Of a stretch of DNA of 64,000 nt, positions 43,250-52,090 are shown piece after piece; position 1 is the first letter of the stretch; the number at the start of each line of letters is the position of its first letter. Made by a program: the position numbers and the translations under genes. Source of the stretch: Chryseobacterium gotjawalense (GTDB taxonomy: Bacteria > Bacteroidota > Bacteroidia > Flavobacteriales > Weeksellaceae); contig NZ_CP124855.1 of the NCBI RefSeq assembly GCF_030012525.1, positions 3,202,524-3,266,523 of the forward strand, written 5' to 3'. Under the pieces are notes generated by a model. The model was not told where the DNA came from. It saw nothing but the letters and a program-made list of their open reading frames with translations, and ran no database searches.

Positions 43250-44281
43250 TTACTTAAACCCCTCCTCAATATCATATCTTGCCGTGGCAGAAACTGATAA
43301 ATCGGTAAATTCGCCACGGTCAAATTTTAACTTGGCGACCATGGCAATCATCGCAGCATTGTCCGTGGTATATTCAAATTTCGGGATGTAAATATTCCAG
43401 CCTAATTTTTCTTCATTTTTCTGCATCGCTTCGCGCAAACCGGAATTGGCAGAGACGCCGCCGGCAATAGCAACTTCATTAATGTTCAGTTCTTCGGCGG
43501 CTTTTTCTAATTTATCCATTAAAATTTCAACGAGGGTCTGCTGTACAGAAGCACATAGGTCATTCAGATTTTCTTTAATAAAATCCGGATTTTTGCGAAC
43601 TTCTTTCTGGATGAAATACAGTACAGAAGTTTTAATTCCACTAAAAGAATAATTGTAATTTTCTATCCGTGGTTTATTGAATTTAAAGGATTTTCCATCG
43701 CCGTTTTTTGATAATCTGTCAATGATTGGTCCCGCGGGATAATCTAAACCGAAAATTTTACCGATTTTGTCGAAAGCTTCACCAGCAGCATCATCAATGG
43801 TTTTGCCGATAATTTCCATATCGAAATAATCTCTGACCACCACAATCATGGTATGTCCTCCGGAAACGGTGAGACACAGGAAAGGGAATTTCGGTGGCTG
43901 GGGATTTGCATCGTCAATAAAATGAGCTAAAATATGCGCCTGGAGATGATTCACCTCAATCAACGGAATATTTAAACTCATTGCCAGTGATTTAGCAAAA
44001 GAAGTTCCGACCAAAAGAGATCCTAAAAGTCCAGGCCCTCTTGTAAAACCGACCGCAGAAATATCTTTTTGTTGTATATTTGCTTTATCGACTGCTTTCC
44101 GGACAACCGGGATAATGTTTTGTTGATGCGCACGAGACGCCAATTCCGGAACCACACCACCATATTCGTTGTGGATTTCCTGATTGGCAGCGATGTTGGA
44201 GAGGATGATATTCCCTTTGAGAACGGCAGCAGAAGTGTCGTCGCAGGAAGATTCAATCCCTAAAATTATTGAGTCACTCAT
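43250..44281 (-). CDS. tsaD: tRNA N6-threonylcarbamoyladenosine synthase subunit TsaD
   Basis: 343 residues from MSDSIILGIESSCDDTSAAV. An upstream ATG at 44344 is open but adds a hydrophobic stretch absent from the family and runs antisense to tamB. The metal site is in VNHLQAHILAH (His112 and His116); LTVSGGHTMIVVV and AIAGGVSANSGLR are the ASKHA nucleotide-binding blocks. With TsaB, TsaC and TsaE it puts the threonylcarbamoyl group on A37 of tRNAs reading ANN codons. A TAAATTTG box at 44290-44297 on this strand predicts an almost leaderless mRNA. The start is 4 bp from tamB's. Confidence 0.95.
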   Translation of the reverse strand: MSDSIILGIESSCDDTSAAVLKGNIILSNIAANQEIHNEYGGVVPELASRAHQQNIIPVVRKAVDKANIQQKDISAVGFTRGPGLLGSLLVGTSFAKSLAMSLNIPLIEVNHLQAHILAHFIDDANPQPPKFPFLCLTVSGGHTMIVVVRDYFDMEIIGKTIDDAAGEAFDKIGKIFGLDYPAGPIIDRLSKNGDGKSFKFNKPRIENYNYSFSGIKTSVLYFIQKEVRKNPDFIKENLNDLCASVQQTLVEILMDKLEKAAEELNINEVAIAGGVSANSGLREAMQKNEEKLGWNIYIPKFEYTTDNAAMIAMVAKLKFDRGEFTDLSVSATARYDIEEGFK

Positions 44282-44285
44282 AACA

Positions 44286-47200
44286 ATGGCAAATTTAGAG
44301 AATAATAACGATAAAGAAAACAAAAAATCGATTGCAGAAAACATTGGTGATTCTGTGCAGAAGGGCGTGGAAAATGTTCAGGATTCTGTAAAAGAAACAG
44401 TGAAAGGCGCAGCGGATCTTGCTTCTGATGCCATCAATCATCCTGTAGAAACCGCCAAGGAATTTGGAGAGCAAGCTGCAAAAGATGTTATAAGTTACAA
44501 ATGGTGGGCAAAATTATTGCTCGTCATGTTTTGGACTGTTCTTTTTCTGGTTCTTTCTTTTATTATAATTGTGAGTTTACCTGCCACCAAAAACTGGGCA
44601 GCCCAAAAAGTAATTATCAAACTCAATAAGGATTTAAATTCAAATATGTCTTTTGAAAGTGTGGATGTGAGTTATTTTGGAGATATCTATATTCATAATG
44701 TGGCGGTGAAAGATTACAAAAACTTTCAGTTTTTAAAAGCAAAAGAGTTGTATGCTGATTCCGACTGGTTTTCAATTATCAGTGATTCCCGAAATTTACA
44801 GTTTCAATCATTATCTTTAAATGAGCTTGATCTTAAAGTAATTACTTACAAAGGCGACAGTATTTCTAATTTTATCCGTTTTGTAGATTTATTTAATGGT
44901 CCTGCTCCTGCGGTACCAAGAGAGCCTTTTCAATTAAAATCAAGGGTTTATATCACCAATTCAAAAATTTCCATCATTAATCAGAACACCGAAGGTGAGG
45001 CCGGGAAATGGCTTGATGCGCAAAATGTAAATCTTGTGATTCCGGAACTTAAAGTGCTTGGCTCAGAGGTTTCTGCCCATATTAACAATATGCAGTTTAC
45101 CACCGAAAGATGGGGTAAAAAACATTTTGTAGATACTTTTTCTACGGAGTTTACTTTAAAACATGATTATCTTTTACTAAAAAATTTAACCTTTAACACT
45201 GATCATTCCCTGCTTCAGGGTGATGTTAAATTTAATCTGAATGATGGATCCTGGCAGGATTTTACCAATAAAGTCCGGTGGGATTTGAATCTTCGGCAGG
45301 GAAGTCAAATCAGTGGTTACGATATCAGTTATTTTGTCACGGACTGGGATAATTATAAACCCGTCAATATTTCCGGAAAAATGACCGGTCCATTAAATAA
45401 ATTTACGCTTAATGATTTCCTGATCAGAAATCCACAGGTCAATATTAAGACGAAAACAATGAATGTTTCCAATATTTTAAAAGGGAATTTTCAGATTGAA
45501 ACCAACACGCTTTCTACCGATTTTACCTATAAAGATTTAAAGGCGATGATGCCGACTTTCATTTCGTCTAAAATGAAAAATTTCGCAGATGATTTCGGAA
45601 GAATAAAATATGACGGTGCAGCGCGGGTAACTCCCAAACAGGTTTTTGTTCCGAACGCAAAATTGATTACCGGAATCGGACAGGCAAAAATCACCAATTT
45701 TTATTTAGAAGATTACAGTACAGATTTACCGAAATACCGCGGTTTTGCTGATGTGAATGATTTGAACTCTTCGGTCATTACCAAAAGCAAAGAAGTCGGT
45801 TTAATCAGCGGAAAGTTTAATGTGGATGGCAGAAGTTTCGATGTCAATACGATGGTTTTAAGAACAAAATCACAAATCTCGAAAATTGAAATTACTGATA
45901 AAGTCATTAATAATGTTTATTTAGAAGGAATTCTCGATCATAAAAAATACACCGGAATCATTAATGTAAATGACGATCAGGCAAAAGCCAATATAAAAGG
46001 ACTCATCGATTTCAGTACTTCAAAACTTATTGCAAATGTCAATGCAAATGTGGATTATTTAAACATCAATTATTTTACCGGTACAAAAGGCACTCAGCCC
46101 GTCAGCGGCGTGGTCAACGGAAAAATATCAATGACGAATGTCAACGATTTAACGTTAGATGCTAATCTGAAAAATGTGAATTTCGCGGCGAATAATAAAA
46201 TGTTTACTATTCCTAATGCTGACGTAAAAGCGTTTTTTGAGAATGGAAACCGGATTGTTTCTGTAGATGCTCCTGGTGCGGTCACCGGAAAGATTGACGG
46301 GAAATTTAATTTAGGTGATTTAGCCGGAATGGTGGAAAATGGTTTCGGGAAAATATTGGTCGGTCCACCGCCGAGAAAATTATACCGTGGGCAAAACTTT
46401 GCTATGAATTTTGAGGTCAAGCAGGAGCTTGTCAATTATTTTATGCCCGAACTTCATCTCCCGAAAGGAGCAACTGTGGAGGGTTCTTATGACGGCAATT
46501 CAAATAATTTAATTCTGAATGTAGATGCTGAAGCACTGAAATATGTGATGACCAAAAAAGAAGAAATCACCGAGGCTGATAAAGCACTTGCCAAAGCAAA
46601 TCCCGCGTATAAGGTTAATGAAAGAGACCAGATTTCTAAAGACAGTGCGGTAATCGATCAATTGATGGTCAGGATAAATACAGCGAATTTAGAGGAACAG
46701 ATTTTTGCAAAAATAAATCGGATAGAATACAATCAAAATATTCTGAAAGACATTACTCTAAGCGGTGCCAATGAAAATAATCAAATCCTGCATATTGCGG
46801 CTAACTTTAAACTCGGTTCCCCCGAGGAGGAAGTGAAACAGGAGCTGAAAGAATATACCATCAATCTCAACCAATCCACCAACAGCCAGGGAGATTTTGT
46901 TTTCCGGTTCGAGCCGACTACGGTTAAATTTAATGATGTTGCCTGGAGTGTAGATACTGATCCGGCCTTAGATCACTCGATTACTTACCGGAAAAAAACG
47001 GGTGATTTCTTTATTCAAAATCTAAGGCTTTTTTCAGATAAAAGTGAGCTGTTTTTAAAAGAATCTATTTTTAAATCAGCGAAGGATTTCTCCGCAGAGG
47101 GCGAAGTTCGGAATGTAGATATCGCAAAGGTATTTGCACTGATTAAGAACAAAAACGACATGGATATCAAGGGGATTGCCAACGGCACATTTGATATTAA

Positions 47201-49067
47201 AATGAATAAAAATAATCTCGAACCACTCATAAACATTGCCATTACAGACATTTTCATGAACGGTAATGAAATGGGAAAAATAGAGATTGTTACGAAAAAC
47301 AGTCCCATTCCGAATGTATTTGATGTAGATGCGAAAGTAATTTCCAGAGGGATGTTAGGGGATAATAATCTTCATTTAACAGGAACTATTAATAACAATA
47401 CCACTTCGCCATCGCTTGACTTGGTGGCCAGGATGAATGATTTTGATTTGGCCTTTGCACAGCAATTTGTAGAGGGAATATTTTCTAATATTCGGGGAAA
47501 AGCGTCTGGTGATCTGCGAATTGCAGGCCAACTCAATGATATGGATTATAGTGGCGATATTGCGCTGAAAAAATTCGGGTTAAAGCTTGATTTTACGGGT
47601 GTTGATTATTCCTTCGACGATACCGTAGTTTCGTTATCAAGAGGTTTGGCTATTCTGAATGATATTGGGGTGAAGGACGGTAGAACCAATTCCCGCGGTA
47701 CAATTTCTGGGGCGATTCAGTTTGAGACTTTATCTTCAATGGGTGTCAACTTAGTGATGCGTGCGGATAATCTGTTGCTGTTAAATACAAGTCAAAAAGA
47801 TTATGACCTATTTTGGGGAAGGGTTTATGGTAACGGAACAATCTATGTAGACGGACCTGTTTCCGGTTTAAATATTTCGACGCCCGAAATGCGTGCACTT
47901 AACAATTCAGTATTTACATTTAACTCCAATTCAACCTCCAATGTAGAAGAATTTAAAATGCTGCGTTTTTTGAAAAGAGACGAAACAGGGGCGGTGACCA
48001 CCGAGAAAAAGAAAAAATCCGGGGCCAATATGAATGTCGATTTCAACCTGGAAGTTGATAAAGGAACAACGGTAAATGTATTGGTAGGAAATGATATTGG
48101 CGATATAACGGTTCGCGGAAATTCCGAAAGGCTGCGGTTTACCATGACCAGAACGGGAGCGATTTCGATGAACGGAAATTATATCGTGGATAACGGAACC
48201 TTTGTTTCTAAAGCAATCCTGAGCCGGACTTTTCAGATTGCGAAGGGAAGCTCCATCCGCTGGGACGGCAACGCGATGGCACCGCAATTAGACATCAATG
48301 CCACTTACCTGCGAACCGTAACCAACGCTGGACAATATCTGAATCTGGGAACTTTGCAACCCATTAATATAGTGCTTTCTACAAAAATTACCCAAACGCT
48401 CAACAATCCGAAAGTGGTGCTGGGTGTTTCTGCTCAGGATGTTTCCAGCAGTGTGAAGGAAACCCTTGCCGAAAAAATGAGCAATGAGGACGAAAAAATT
48501 ATTCAGTTCGGGTCGGTTTTGGTTTTAAACAGTTTCAACAACACCAATTCAGGGTTTGATGTTAATATCGGAAATTTCGCTGAAAGTTCAGGTTATAATA
48601 TGTTGTTTAAGCAGTTAGGTTCTGTTTTAAATACGATTAGTAACGAGTTTCAGGTCGATTTGAATTACCTTAAAGGCGATGCTGGCTCCAATACCGGAGA
48701 CCGCGCCAATGCAAGTTTAAGTTTTGCACTCTCACCGAGAACGACTGTTAAAACCGGTTTAGGAATTCCTATTTCGAAATCCGAAAATACAAGCGCTAAT
48801 TATCTTTCCGGAGAAGGAATTGTAGAATATGACTGGTCGAAAAAAAATGACGGAACCAGATTACTGCGTGCTTATTCAAAACCAACCAATATTGGACTCA
48901 ATGGAACCGAAGCAGGCAATGCCGGCGCTAACCAAAGTTACGGAATAGGGGTCGTGTATAGCAAAAGTTTCAATACAATATTTAAAAGAAAGAAAAATAA
49001 TAAAAATCAAAAGCCCGATTTACCTGTAATTAAAATAGATTCTACTAAAAATAACTCTAAAAATTAA
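44286..49067 (+). CDS. TamB family translocation/assembly protein (DUF490)
   Basis: 1593 residues from MANLENNNDKENKK. The frame is open to 44184, but the extra 34 codons lie within antisense tsaD. A single membrane helix at residues about 80-100 (LLLVMFWTVLFLVLSFIIIV) anchors a very long periplasmic beta-taco made of repeated strands such as GVVNGKISMTNVNDLTLDAN. The C-terminal part holds the DUF490 domain, with MNGNYIVDNGTFVSKAILSR and FQIAKGSSIRWDGNAMAPQL, then FGSVLVLNSFNN. TamB proteins bridge the envelope and are linked to outer-membrane protein insertion and phospholipid traffic. In Bacteroidota TamB is essential or nearly so. A cytoplasmic N-terminal helix rich in Asp/Glu/Lys is phylum-typical. 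Confidence 0.88.
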   Translation: MANLENNNDKENKKSIAENIGDSVQKGVENVQDSVKETVKGAADLASDAINHPVETAKEFGEQAAKDVISYKWWAKLLLVMFWTVLFLVLSFIIIVSLPATKNWAAQKVIIKLNKDLNSNMSFESVDVSYFGDIYIHNVAVKDYKNFQFLKAKELYADSDWFSIISDSRNLQFQSLSLNELDLKVITYKGDSISNFIRFVDLFNGPAPAVPREPFQLKSRVYITNSKISIINQNTEGEAGKWLDAQNVNLVIPELKVLGSEVSAHINNMQFTTERWGKKHFVDTFSTEFTLKHDYLLLKNLTFNTDHSLLQGDVKFNLNDGSWQDFTNKVRWDLNLRQGSQISGYDISYFVTDWDNYKPVNISGKMTGPLNKFTLNDFLIRNPQVNIKTKTMNVSNILKGNFQIETNTLSTDFTYKDLKAMMPTFISSKMKNFADDFGRIKYDGAARVTPKQVFVPNAKLITGIGQAKITNFYLEDYSTDLPKYRGFADVNDLNSSVITKSKEVGLISGKFNVDGRSFDVNTMVLRTKSQISKIEITDKVINNVYLEGILDHKKYTGIINVNDDQAKANIKGLIDFSTSKLIANVNANVDYLNINYFTGTKGTQPVSGVVNGKISMTNVNDLTLDANLKNVNFAANNKMFTIPNADVKAFFENGNRIVSVDAPGAVTGKIDGKFNLGDLAGMVENGFGKILVGPPPRKLYRGQNFAMNFEVKQELVNYFMPELHLPKGATVEGSYDGNSNNLILNVDAEALKYVMTKKEEITEADKALAKANPAYKVNERDQISKDSAVIDQLMVRINTANLEEQIFAKINRIEYNQNILKDITLSGANENNQILHIAANFKLGSPEEEVKQELKEYTINLNQSTNSQGDFVFRFEPTTVKFNDVAWSVDTDPALDHSITYRKKTGDFFIQNLRLFSDKSELFLKESIFKSAKDFSAEGEVRNVDIAKVFALIKNKNDMDIKGIANGTFDIKMNKNNLEPLINIAITDIFMNGNEMGKIEIVTKNSPIPNVFDVDAKVISRGMLGDNNLHLTGTINNNTTSPSLDLVARMNDFDLAFAQQFVEGIFSNIRGKASGDLRIAGQLNDMDYSGDIALKKFGLKLDFTGVDYSFDDTVVSLSRGLAILNDIGVKDGRTNSRGTISGAIQFETLSSMGVNLVMRADNLLLLNTSQKDYDLFWGRVYGNGTIYVDGPVSGLNISTPEMRALNNSVFTFNSNSTSNVEEFKMLRFLKRDETGAVTTEKKKKSGANMNVDFNLEVDKGTTVNVLVGNDIGDITVRGNSERLRFTMTRTGAISMNGNYIVDNGTFVSKAILSRTFQIAKGSSIRWDGNAMAPQLDINATYLRTVTNAGQYLNLGTLQPINIVLSTKITQTLNNPKVVLGVSAQDVSSSVKETLAEKMSNEDEKIIQFGSVLVLNSFNNTNSGFDVNIGNFAESSGYNMLFKQLGSVLNTISNEFQVDLNYLKGDAGSNTGDRANASLSFALSPRTTVKTGLGIPISKSENTSANYLSGEGIVEYDWSKKNDGTRLLRAYSKPTNIGLNGTEAGNAGANQSYGIGVVYSKSFNTIFKRKKNNKNQKPDLPVIKIDSTKNNSKN

Positions 49068-49145
49068 GAATATTTATGTAAAAATTGTCTTTTAGTTAAA
49101 ATTTATTAATGTTTGATATAATTTTCGTGTATTCATATTTTTTTG

Positions 49146-49153
49146 TAATTTTG
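49146..49153 (+). promoter_or_regulatory. -7 box of the Lrp-family gene
   Basis: TAATTTTG, a match to TAnnTTTG, lies 44 bases before the ATG. The -33 element is weak (TTCG at 18-19 nt). Confidence 0.45.
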
Positions 49154-49197
49154 CAAAAAATTTGACATACTATTAATAAATATATAAAATCAATATA

Positions 49198-49668
49198 ATG
49201 AATTATCAACTCGACGAAATAGACAAGAAAATTCTGGACTTTTTAGTTGAAAATACCAGAATGCCCTTTACAGAAATCGCAAAACAAATGGATGTTTCTG
49301 CCGGGACCATTCACGTACGTGTAAAAAAAATGGAAGACGCAGGAATTATCTTAGGCTCTTCACTGAACATTGATTACTCGAAATTAGATTACCACTTCAC
49401 CGCTTTTATCGGAATCCTTTTGACCAAGTCAAACAGAACGCAGGAAGTTTTAAAAGAACTGGCCACTATTCCAAATGTTATAGAAGCAAGTGTGATTTCT
49501 GGGAAATACAATATTTTCTGCAAAGTAAAAGCAAAAAATACGGAGGATGCCAAAAGAATTATATATCAAATTGACGACATCCAGGATGTGATGAGAACGG
49601 AAAGTATGATTTCTATGGAAGAACATATCTCCGATAAAAACAGATTGATCCGCGCTGTTTCGATTTAA
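49198..49668 (+). CDS. Lrp/AsnC family transcriptional regulator
   Basis: 156 residues. The N-terminal winged helix-turn-helix is YQLDEIDKKILDFLVENTRM to IHVRVKKMEDAGIILGSSLN. The C-terminal RAM (ACT-like) ligand-binding domain spans about residues 70-150, ending MISMEEHISDKNRLIRAV. Lrp-type proteins form octamers and respond to amino acids. Many control only their neighbours, but none of the adjacent genes is an obvious amino-acid gene. The gene has its own -7 box and a strong terminator at 49695-49725, so it is monocistronic. Confidence 0.93.
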   Translation: MNYQLDEIDKKILDFLVENTRMPFTEIAKQMDVSAGTIHVRVKKMEDAGIILGSSLNIDYSKLDYHFTAFIGILLTKSNRTQEVLKELATIPNVIEASVISGKYNIFCKVKAKNTEDAKRIIYQIDDIQDVMRTESMISMEEHISDKNRLIRAVSI

Positions 49669-49692
49669 ACACTGATTTATATCAACAATAAC

Positions 49693-49727
49693 TAAAACTT
49701 TTGATTTCTTATCAAAAGTTTTTTTAT
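49693..49727 (+). terminator. strong terminator after the Lrp-family gene
   Basis: Perfect 11-bp stem AAACTTTTGAT / ATCAAAAGTTT (49695-49705 with 49711-49721), followed by a T run. It isolates this gene from the membrane protein and Rrf2 genes that follow. Confidence 0.85.
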
Positions 49728-49737
49728 TTTTACCATT

Positions 49738-50112
49738 ATGAATAATAATTTTGAAGGCGAAAGTCCAAGCAAAAATTTCGGATTTGTTTTAGCATTGGCC
49801 GCGCTGATGCTTTTCTCGCTCATGGGAGCAGGAATCGACCTCGATGAGTTTACACAACATCAGGAAATCAATATTCCGCTGGGATATTTTTATTTTATAT
49901 TTTTAATAGACCTTCTGATGGTCGTTTCAGTGGTATTTATCTTTTTCTACAAAAAGATAGCAGCCTATGTTTTTCCTGCCGCTGTCGTAACGCATTTTAT
50001 GGCGCATAATTTCTTTCTGTCTACTTTTCTCTATACCGATGTGACCAATATGTTTCTCTATACCAGTTTGGGACTTTTTGTGATTATTCCGAAATGGCAA
50101 TTTTTCAAATAA
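49738..50112 (+). CDS. uncharacterised four-helix membrane protein beside Rrf2/Ric
   Basis: 124 residues with about four hydrophobic segments: FGFVLALAALMLFSLMGAGI, GYFYFIFLIDLLMVVSVVFI, AAYVFPAAVVTHFMAHNFFL and NMFLYTSLGLFVIIPKW. The third segment has two His (THFMAH) spaced by four residues, which could bind a metal or haem. It starts right after the Lrp terminator and ends 13 bp before the Rrf2 gene, so it is probably the first gene of a unit with the regulator. No family is recognised. The context suggests an NO or redox stress role. Confidence 0.7.
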   Translation: MNNNFEGESPSKNFGFVLALAALMLFSLMGAGIDLDEFTQHQEINIPLGYFYFIFLIDLLMVVSVVFIFFYKKIAAYVFPAAVVTHFMAHNFFLSTFLYTDVTNMFLYTSLGLFVIIPKWQFFK

Positions 50113-50125
50113 TATAATTTAACAG

Positions 50126-50557
50126 ATGTTTTCAAAAGCCTGTGAATATGCGATCAAAGCAACGATTTATATTGCGCAACAAAGCCATCTGGAGCGGCGT
50201 GCCAATGTAAAAGAAGTTGCCAAGGCAGTAAATGCGCCCGAAGCTTTTACAGCAAAAATTCTGCAGCAGCTTTGCCGTGAAAACATTCTGGAATCCATTC
50301 GCGGGAAACAGGGTGGTTTTATTTTTCCGGTCGACAGGCAAAAACAAATTAAAATTTTTGATGTCGTTCAATTAATCGATGGCGACGGAATTTTTACCAA
50401 CTGCGGACTGGGACTGCATACGTGTTCCTCAGAAAATCCCTGTCCCGTGCACGACGATTTCAAAGAAGTACGGAATGGTCTGGTGGCCATGGTACAGAAA
50501 TATTCCTTTTACGATTTGGCGATAAAAACCGAAACCGGTCTGGTTTGGCTAAAATAA
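50126..50557 (+). CDS. Rrf2 family Fe-S transcriptional regulator (NsrR-like)
   Basis: 143 residues. The winged-helix domain is MFSKACEYAIKATIYIAQ to IRGKQGGFIFPVD. Three Cys in NCGLGLHTC and ENPCP (Cys93, Cys100, Cys106, spacing CX6CX5C) are the expected ligands of an Fe-S cluster, similar to NsrR and IscR. The downstream ric/scdA gene argues for an NsrR-like NO sensor. The small membrane gene upstream is 13 bp away; ric has its own strong promoter, so regulation of ric by this protein is inferred. Confidence 0.88.
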   Translation: MFSKACEYAIKATIYIAQQSHLERRANVKEVAKAVNAPEAFTAKILQQLCRENILESIRGKQGGFIFPVDRQKQIKIFDVVQLIDGDGIFTNCGLGLHTCSSENPCPVHDDFKEVRNGLVAMVQKYSFYDLAIKTETGLVWLK

Positions 50558-50614
50558 TTTTTCCCTTAAACTTTATTTAAAATTTCATCAAAAAGAGGAT
50601 TTAAAATTTTAGTG

Positions 50615-50648
50615 ATTTTAATTAAGGTAATTTTGTCCGAATTAAAAT
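50615..50648 (+). promoter_or_regulatory. candidate operator upstream of ric
   Basis: Perfect inverted repeat ATTTTAATT (50615-50623) and AATTAAAAT (50640-50648), 16 bp apart, overlapping the -33 element of the ric promoter. It is a plausible site for the adjacent Rrf2 regulator. Confidence 0.4.
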
Positions 50649-50662
50649 ATTGTGTACATTTG
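50632..50662 (+). promoter_or_regulatory. promoter of ric/scdA
   Basis: TTTG (50632-50635), a 19-nt spacer and TACATTTG (50655-50662): an exact flavobacterial consensus, 24 bases before the ATG. Confidence 0.8.
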
Positions 50663-50686
50663 TATCATAATATTAAATAAGACATC

Positions 50687-51400
50687 ATGTTAACGAAAGA
50701 AAAAACCATCGGTGAATTAGTCGCAGAAGATTTCAGAGCAGCACAGATATTCCGCAAATACAAAATTGATTTCTGCTGCAAAGGCAACCGAACCGTAGAA
50801 GAAGCATGCGAGAACAAGAAATACCGGGCAGAAGATATTTACGACGAATTGTCAAATGTTGCAAATCTAAAATCCGGCGATATCGATTTTAATTCGTGGC
50901 CACTGGATTTATTGGCGGATTATGTGGAGAAAACACATCACCGTTATGTAGAAGAAAACTCCACGGTGCTTATTCAATATTTGAATAAACTGTGCAAAGT
51001 TCACGGCGACAGACATCCGGAATTGTTTGAGATCGCAAAATTATTTACTGAAAGTGCGCACGAATTGGCAGCACACATGAAAAAAGAAGAATTAATTCTT
51101 TTCCCTTTCATTAAAAAAATGGTGAGTGCAAAACAAAAAGGCGAGGCTTTAGCAAGTCCCAATTTTGGAACCGTAGAAAGTCCAGTAGCGATGATGAAAC
51201 ATGAGCACACCATAGAAGGCGAGCGTTTCGTAAAAATTGCCGACTTAACCAATAATTATCAGTTCCCCGCAGATGCCTGCGGAACATATCAGGTCACTTA
51301 TAAAATGCTTGAAGATTTTGAAAAAGATCTGCATACCCACATTCATTTAGAAAACAATATTCTTTTTCCAAAAGCAATCGCTTTAGAGAAAACATTCTAA
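50687..51400 (+). CDS. ric: iron-sulfur cluster repair di-iron protein (Ric/ScdA)
   Basis: 237 residues. The N-terminal ScdA domain carries KYKIDFCCKGNRTVEEAC (Cys30, Cys31 and Cys41). The hemerythrin-like domain holds its iron ligands in KTHHRYVEE, GDRHPEL, SAHELAAHMKKEELILFPF, MKHEHTIEG and DLHTHIHLENNILFPKA. Ric proteins repair Fe-S clusters damaged by nitric oxide or peroxide, donating iron. Placement beside an Rrf2 regulator and its own near-perfect promoter fits induction by NO. A hairpin at 51426-51457 follows, without a clear T run. Confidence 0.93.
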   Translation: MLTKEKTIGELVAEDFRAAQIFRKYKIDFCCKGNRTVEEACENKKYRAEDIYDELSNVANLKSGDIDFNSWPLDLLADYVEKTHHRYVEENSTVLIQYLNKLCKVHGDRHPELFEIAKLFTESAHELAAHMKKEELILFPFIKKMVSAKQKGEALASPNFGTVESPVAMMKHEHTIEGERFVKIADLTNNYQFPADACGTYQVTYKMLEDFEKDLHTHIHLENNILFPKAIALEKTF

Positions 51401-51425
51401 ATTTTAAATTTCTGTTTTTTTTACT

Positions 51426-51457
51426 GAAATCCACTTCATTTTCATGGAGTGGATTTC
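51426..51457 (+). terminator. possible terminator hairpin after ric
   Basis: Stem GAAATCCACT / AGTGGATTTC with a 12-nt loop. The T run after it is poor, so confidence is modest. Confidence 0.45.
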
Positions 51458-51589
51458 TATGTAGGACTAAGTAATTTTCCGATTTTTTAACAGGAAAAAA
51501 AATATTTTAAATTTTGTCAAAAGTTTCAGAACGATCAAATAAAGATCTACTTTTTATGTTCTTTTGAACAGCTTTTTTGTGCATTTATC

Positions 51590-51676
51590 TTTTTTCCCAG
51601 TTTCTTTATCTTTTGTAGACTTTTTATGACGCTGTTAGTGAAAAGCTTTTGTTGCTTTTGCGGTAAAAAGATGCAG
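51590..51676 (+). repeat. dispersed CTTTTGCGGT repeat
   Basis: It includes TATCTTTTGTAGACTTTTTA, a GAAAAGCTTTTGTTGC stretch and CTTTTGCGGTAAAAAG. Related to the blocks at 15814 and 52043. It makes up most of the roughly 300-bp gap between ric and the DUF2945 gene. Confidence 0.35.
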
Positions 51677-51695
51677 ACAAATGTCTCATTGAATA

Positions 51696-51905
51696 TTATT
51701 CTTTTGTCAGAGCAGAACCTCTGTGCGCAGCGATATGATCGGTTTTGCTGCTTTTGATTTCATATTGCGGATCATCTTCTGTGGCGTGATGAGTGTAACC
51801 TTTATAATTGAAATCTCCTGTATGAACTTTAATAACCGTTCCCGAAACTCTTCCAGCTTCAGAATTCCAACTGACTTTATCACCGATTTTAAATTTTGTT
51901 TTCAT
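51696..51905 (-). CDS. DUF2945 (hypervirulence-associated TUDOR domain) protein
   Basis: 69 residues from MKTKFKIGDKVSWNSEAGRV. The frame extends further upstream (51950) but those residues do not fit. The single SH3/Tudor-like domain contains KIGDKVSWNSEAGRVSGTVI and the conserved end DPQYEIKSSKTDHIAAHRGS. The domain was first noted in proteins linked with virulence in Pseudomonas and plant pathogens, but no activity is known. It occurs between two blocks of CTTTTGCGG repeat sequence. Confidence 0.87.
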   Translation of the reverse strand: MKTKFKIGDKVSWNSEAGRVSGTVIKVHTGDFNYKGYTHHATEDDPQYEIKSSKTDHIAAHRGSALTKE

Positions 51906-52042
51906 TTTTAAATTTTTTACTTTAAACCAAAAATATTGATCACAAAACATTCAAAAAAATACCTTTCAACTGTTCAAACGAAATCTAGACATGAATAAGG
52001 AACTTTCCTTTTCCAAACTTTGAATTGTTAATTTTAGAATTA

Positions 52043-52082
52043 CTCTTTTATCTTTTGCGGTGAAATGAAAGCTTTTCGTGGC
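52043..52082 (+). repeat. dispersed CTTTTGCGGT repeat
   Basis: TCTTTTGCGGTGAAA followed by GAAAGCTTTTCGTGGC; second member of the family seen at 51590 and 15814. Confidence 0.35.
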
Positions 52083-52090
52083 ATTCTAAA

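Noticed and set aside
44184..44285. Upstream extension of the tamB frame
   Set aside because: It lies antisense within tsaD, and the family start is consistent with 44286.
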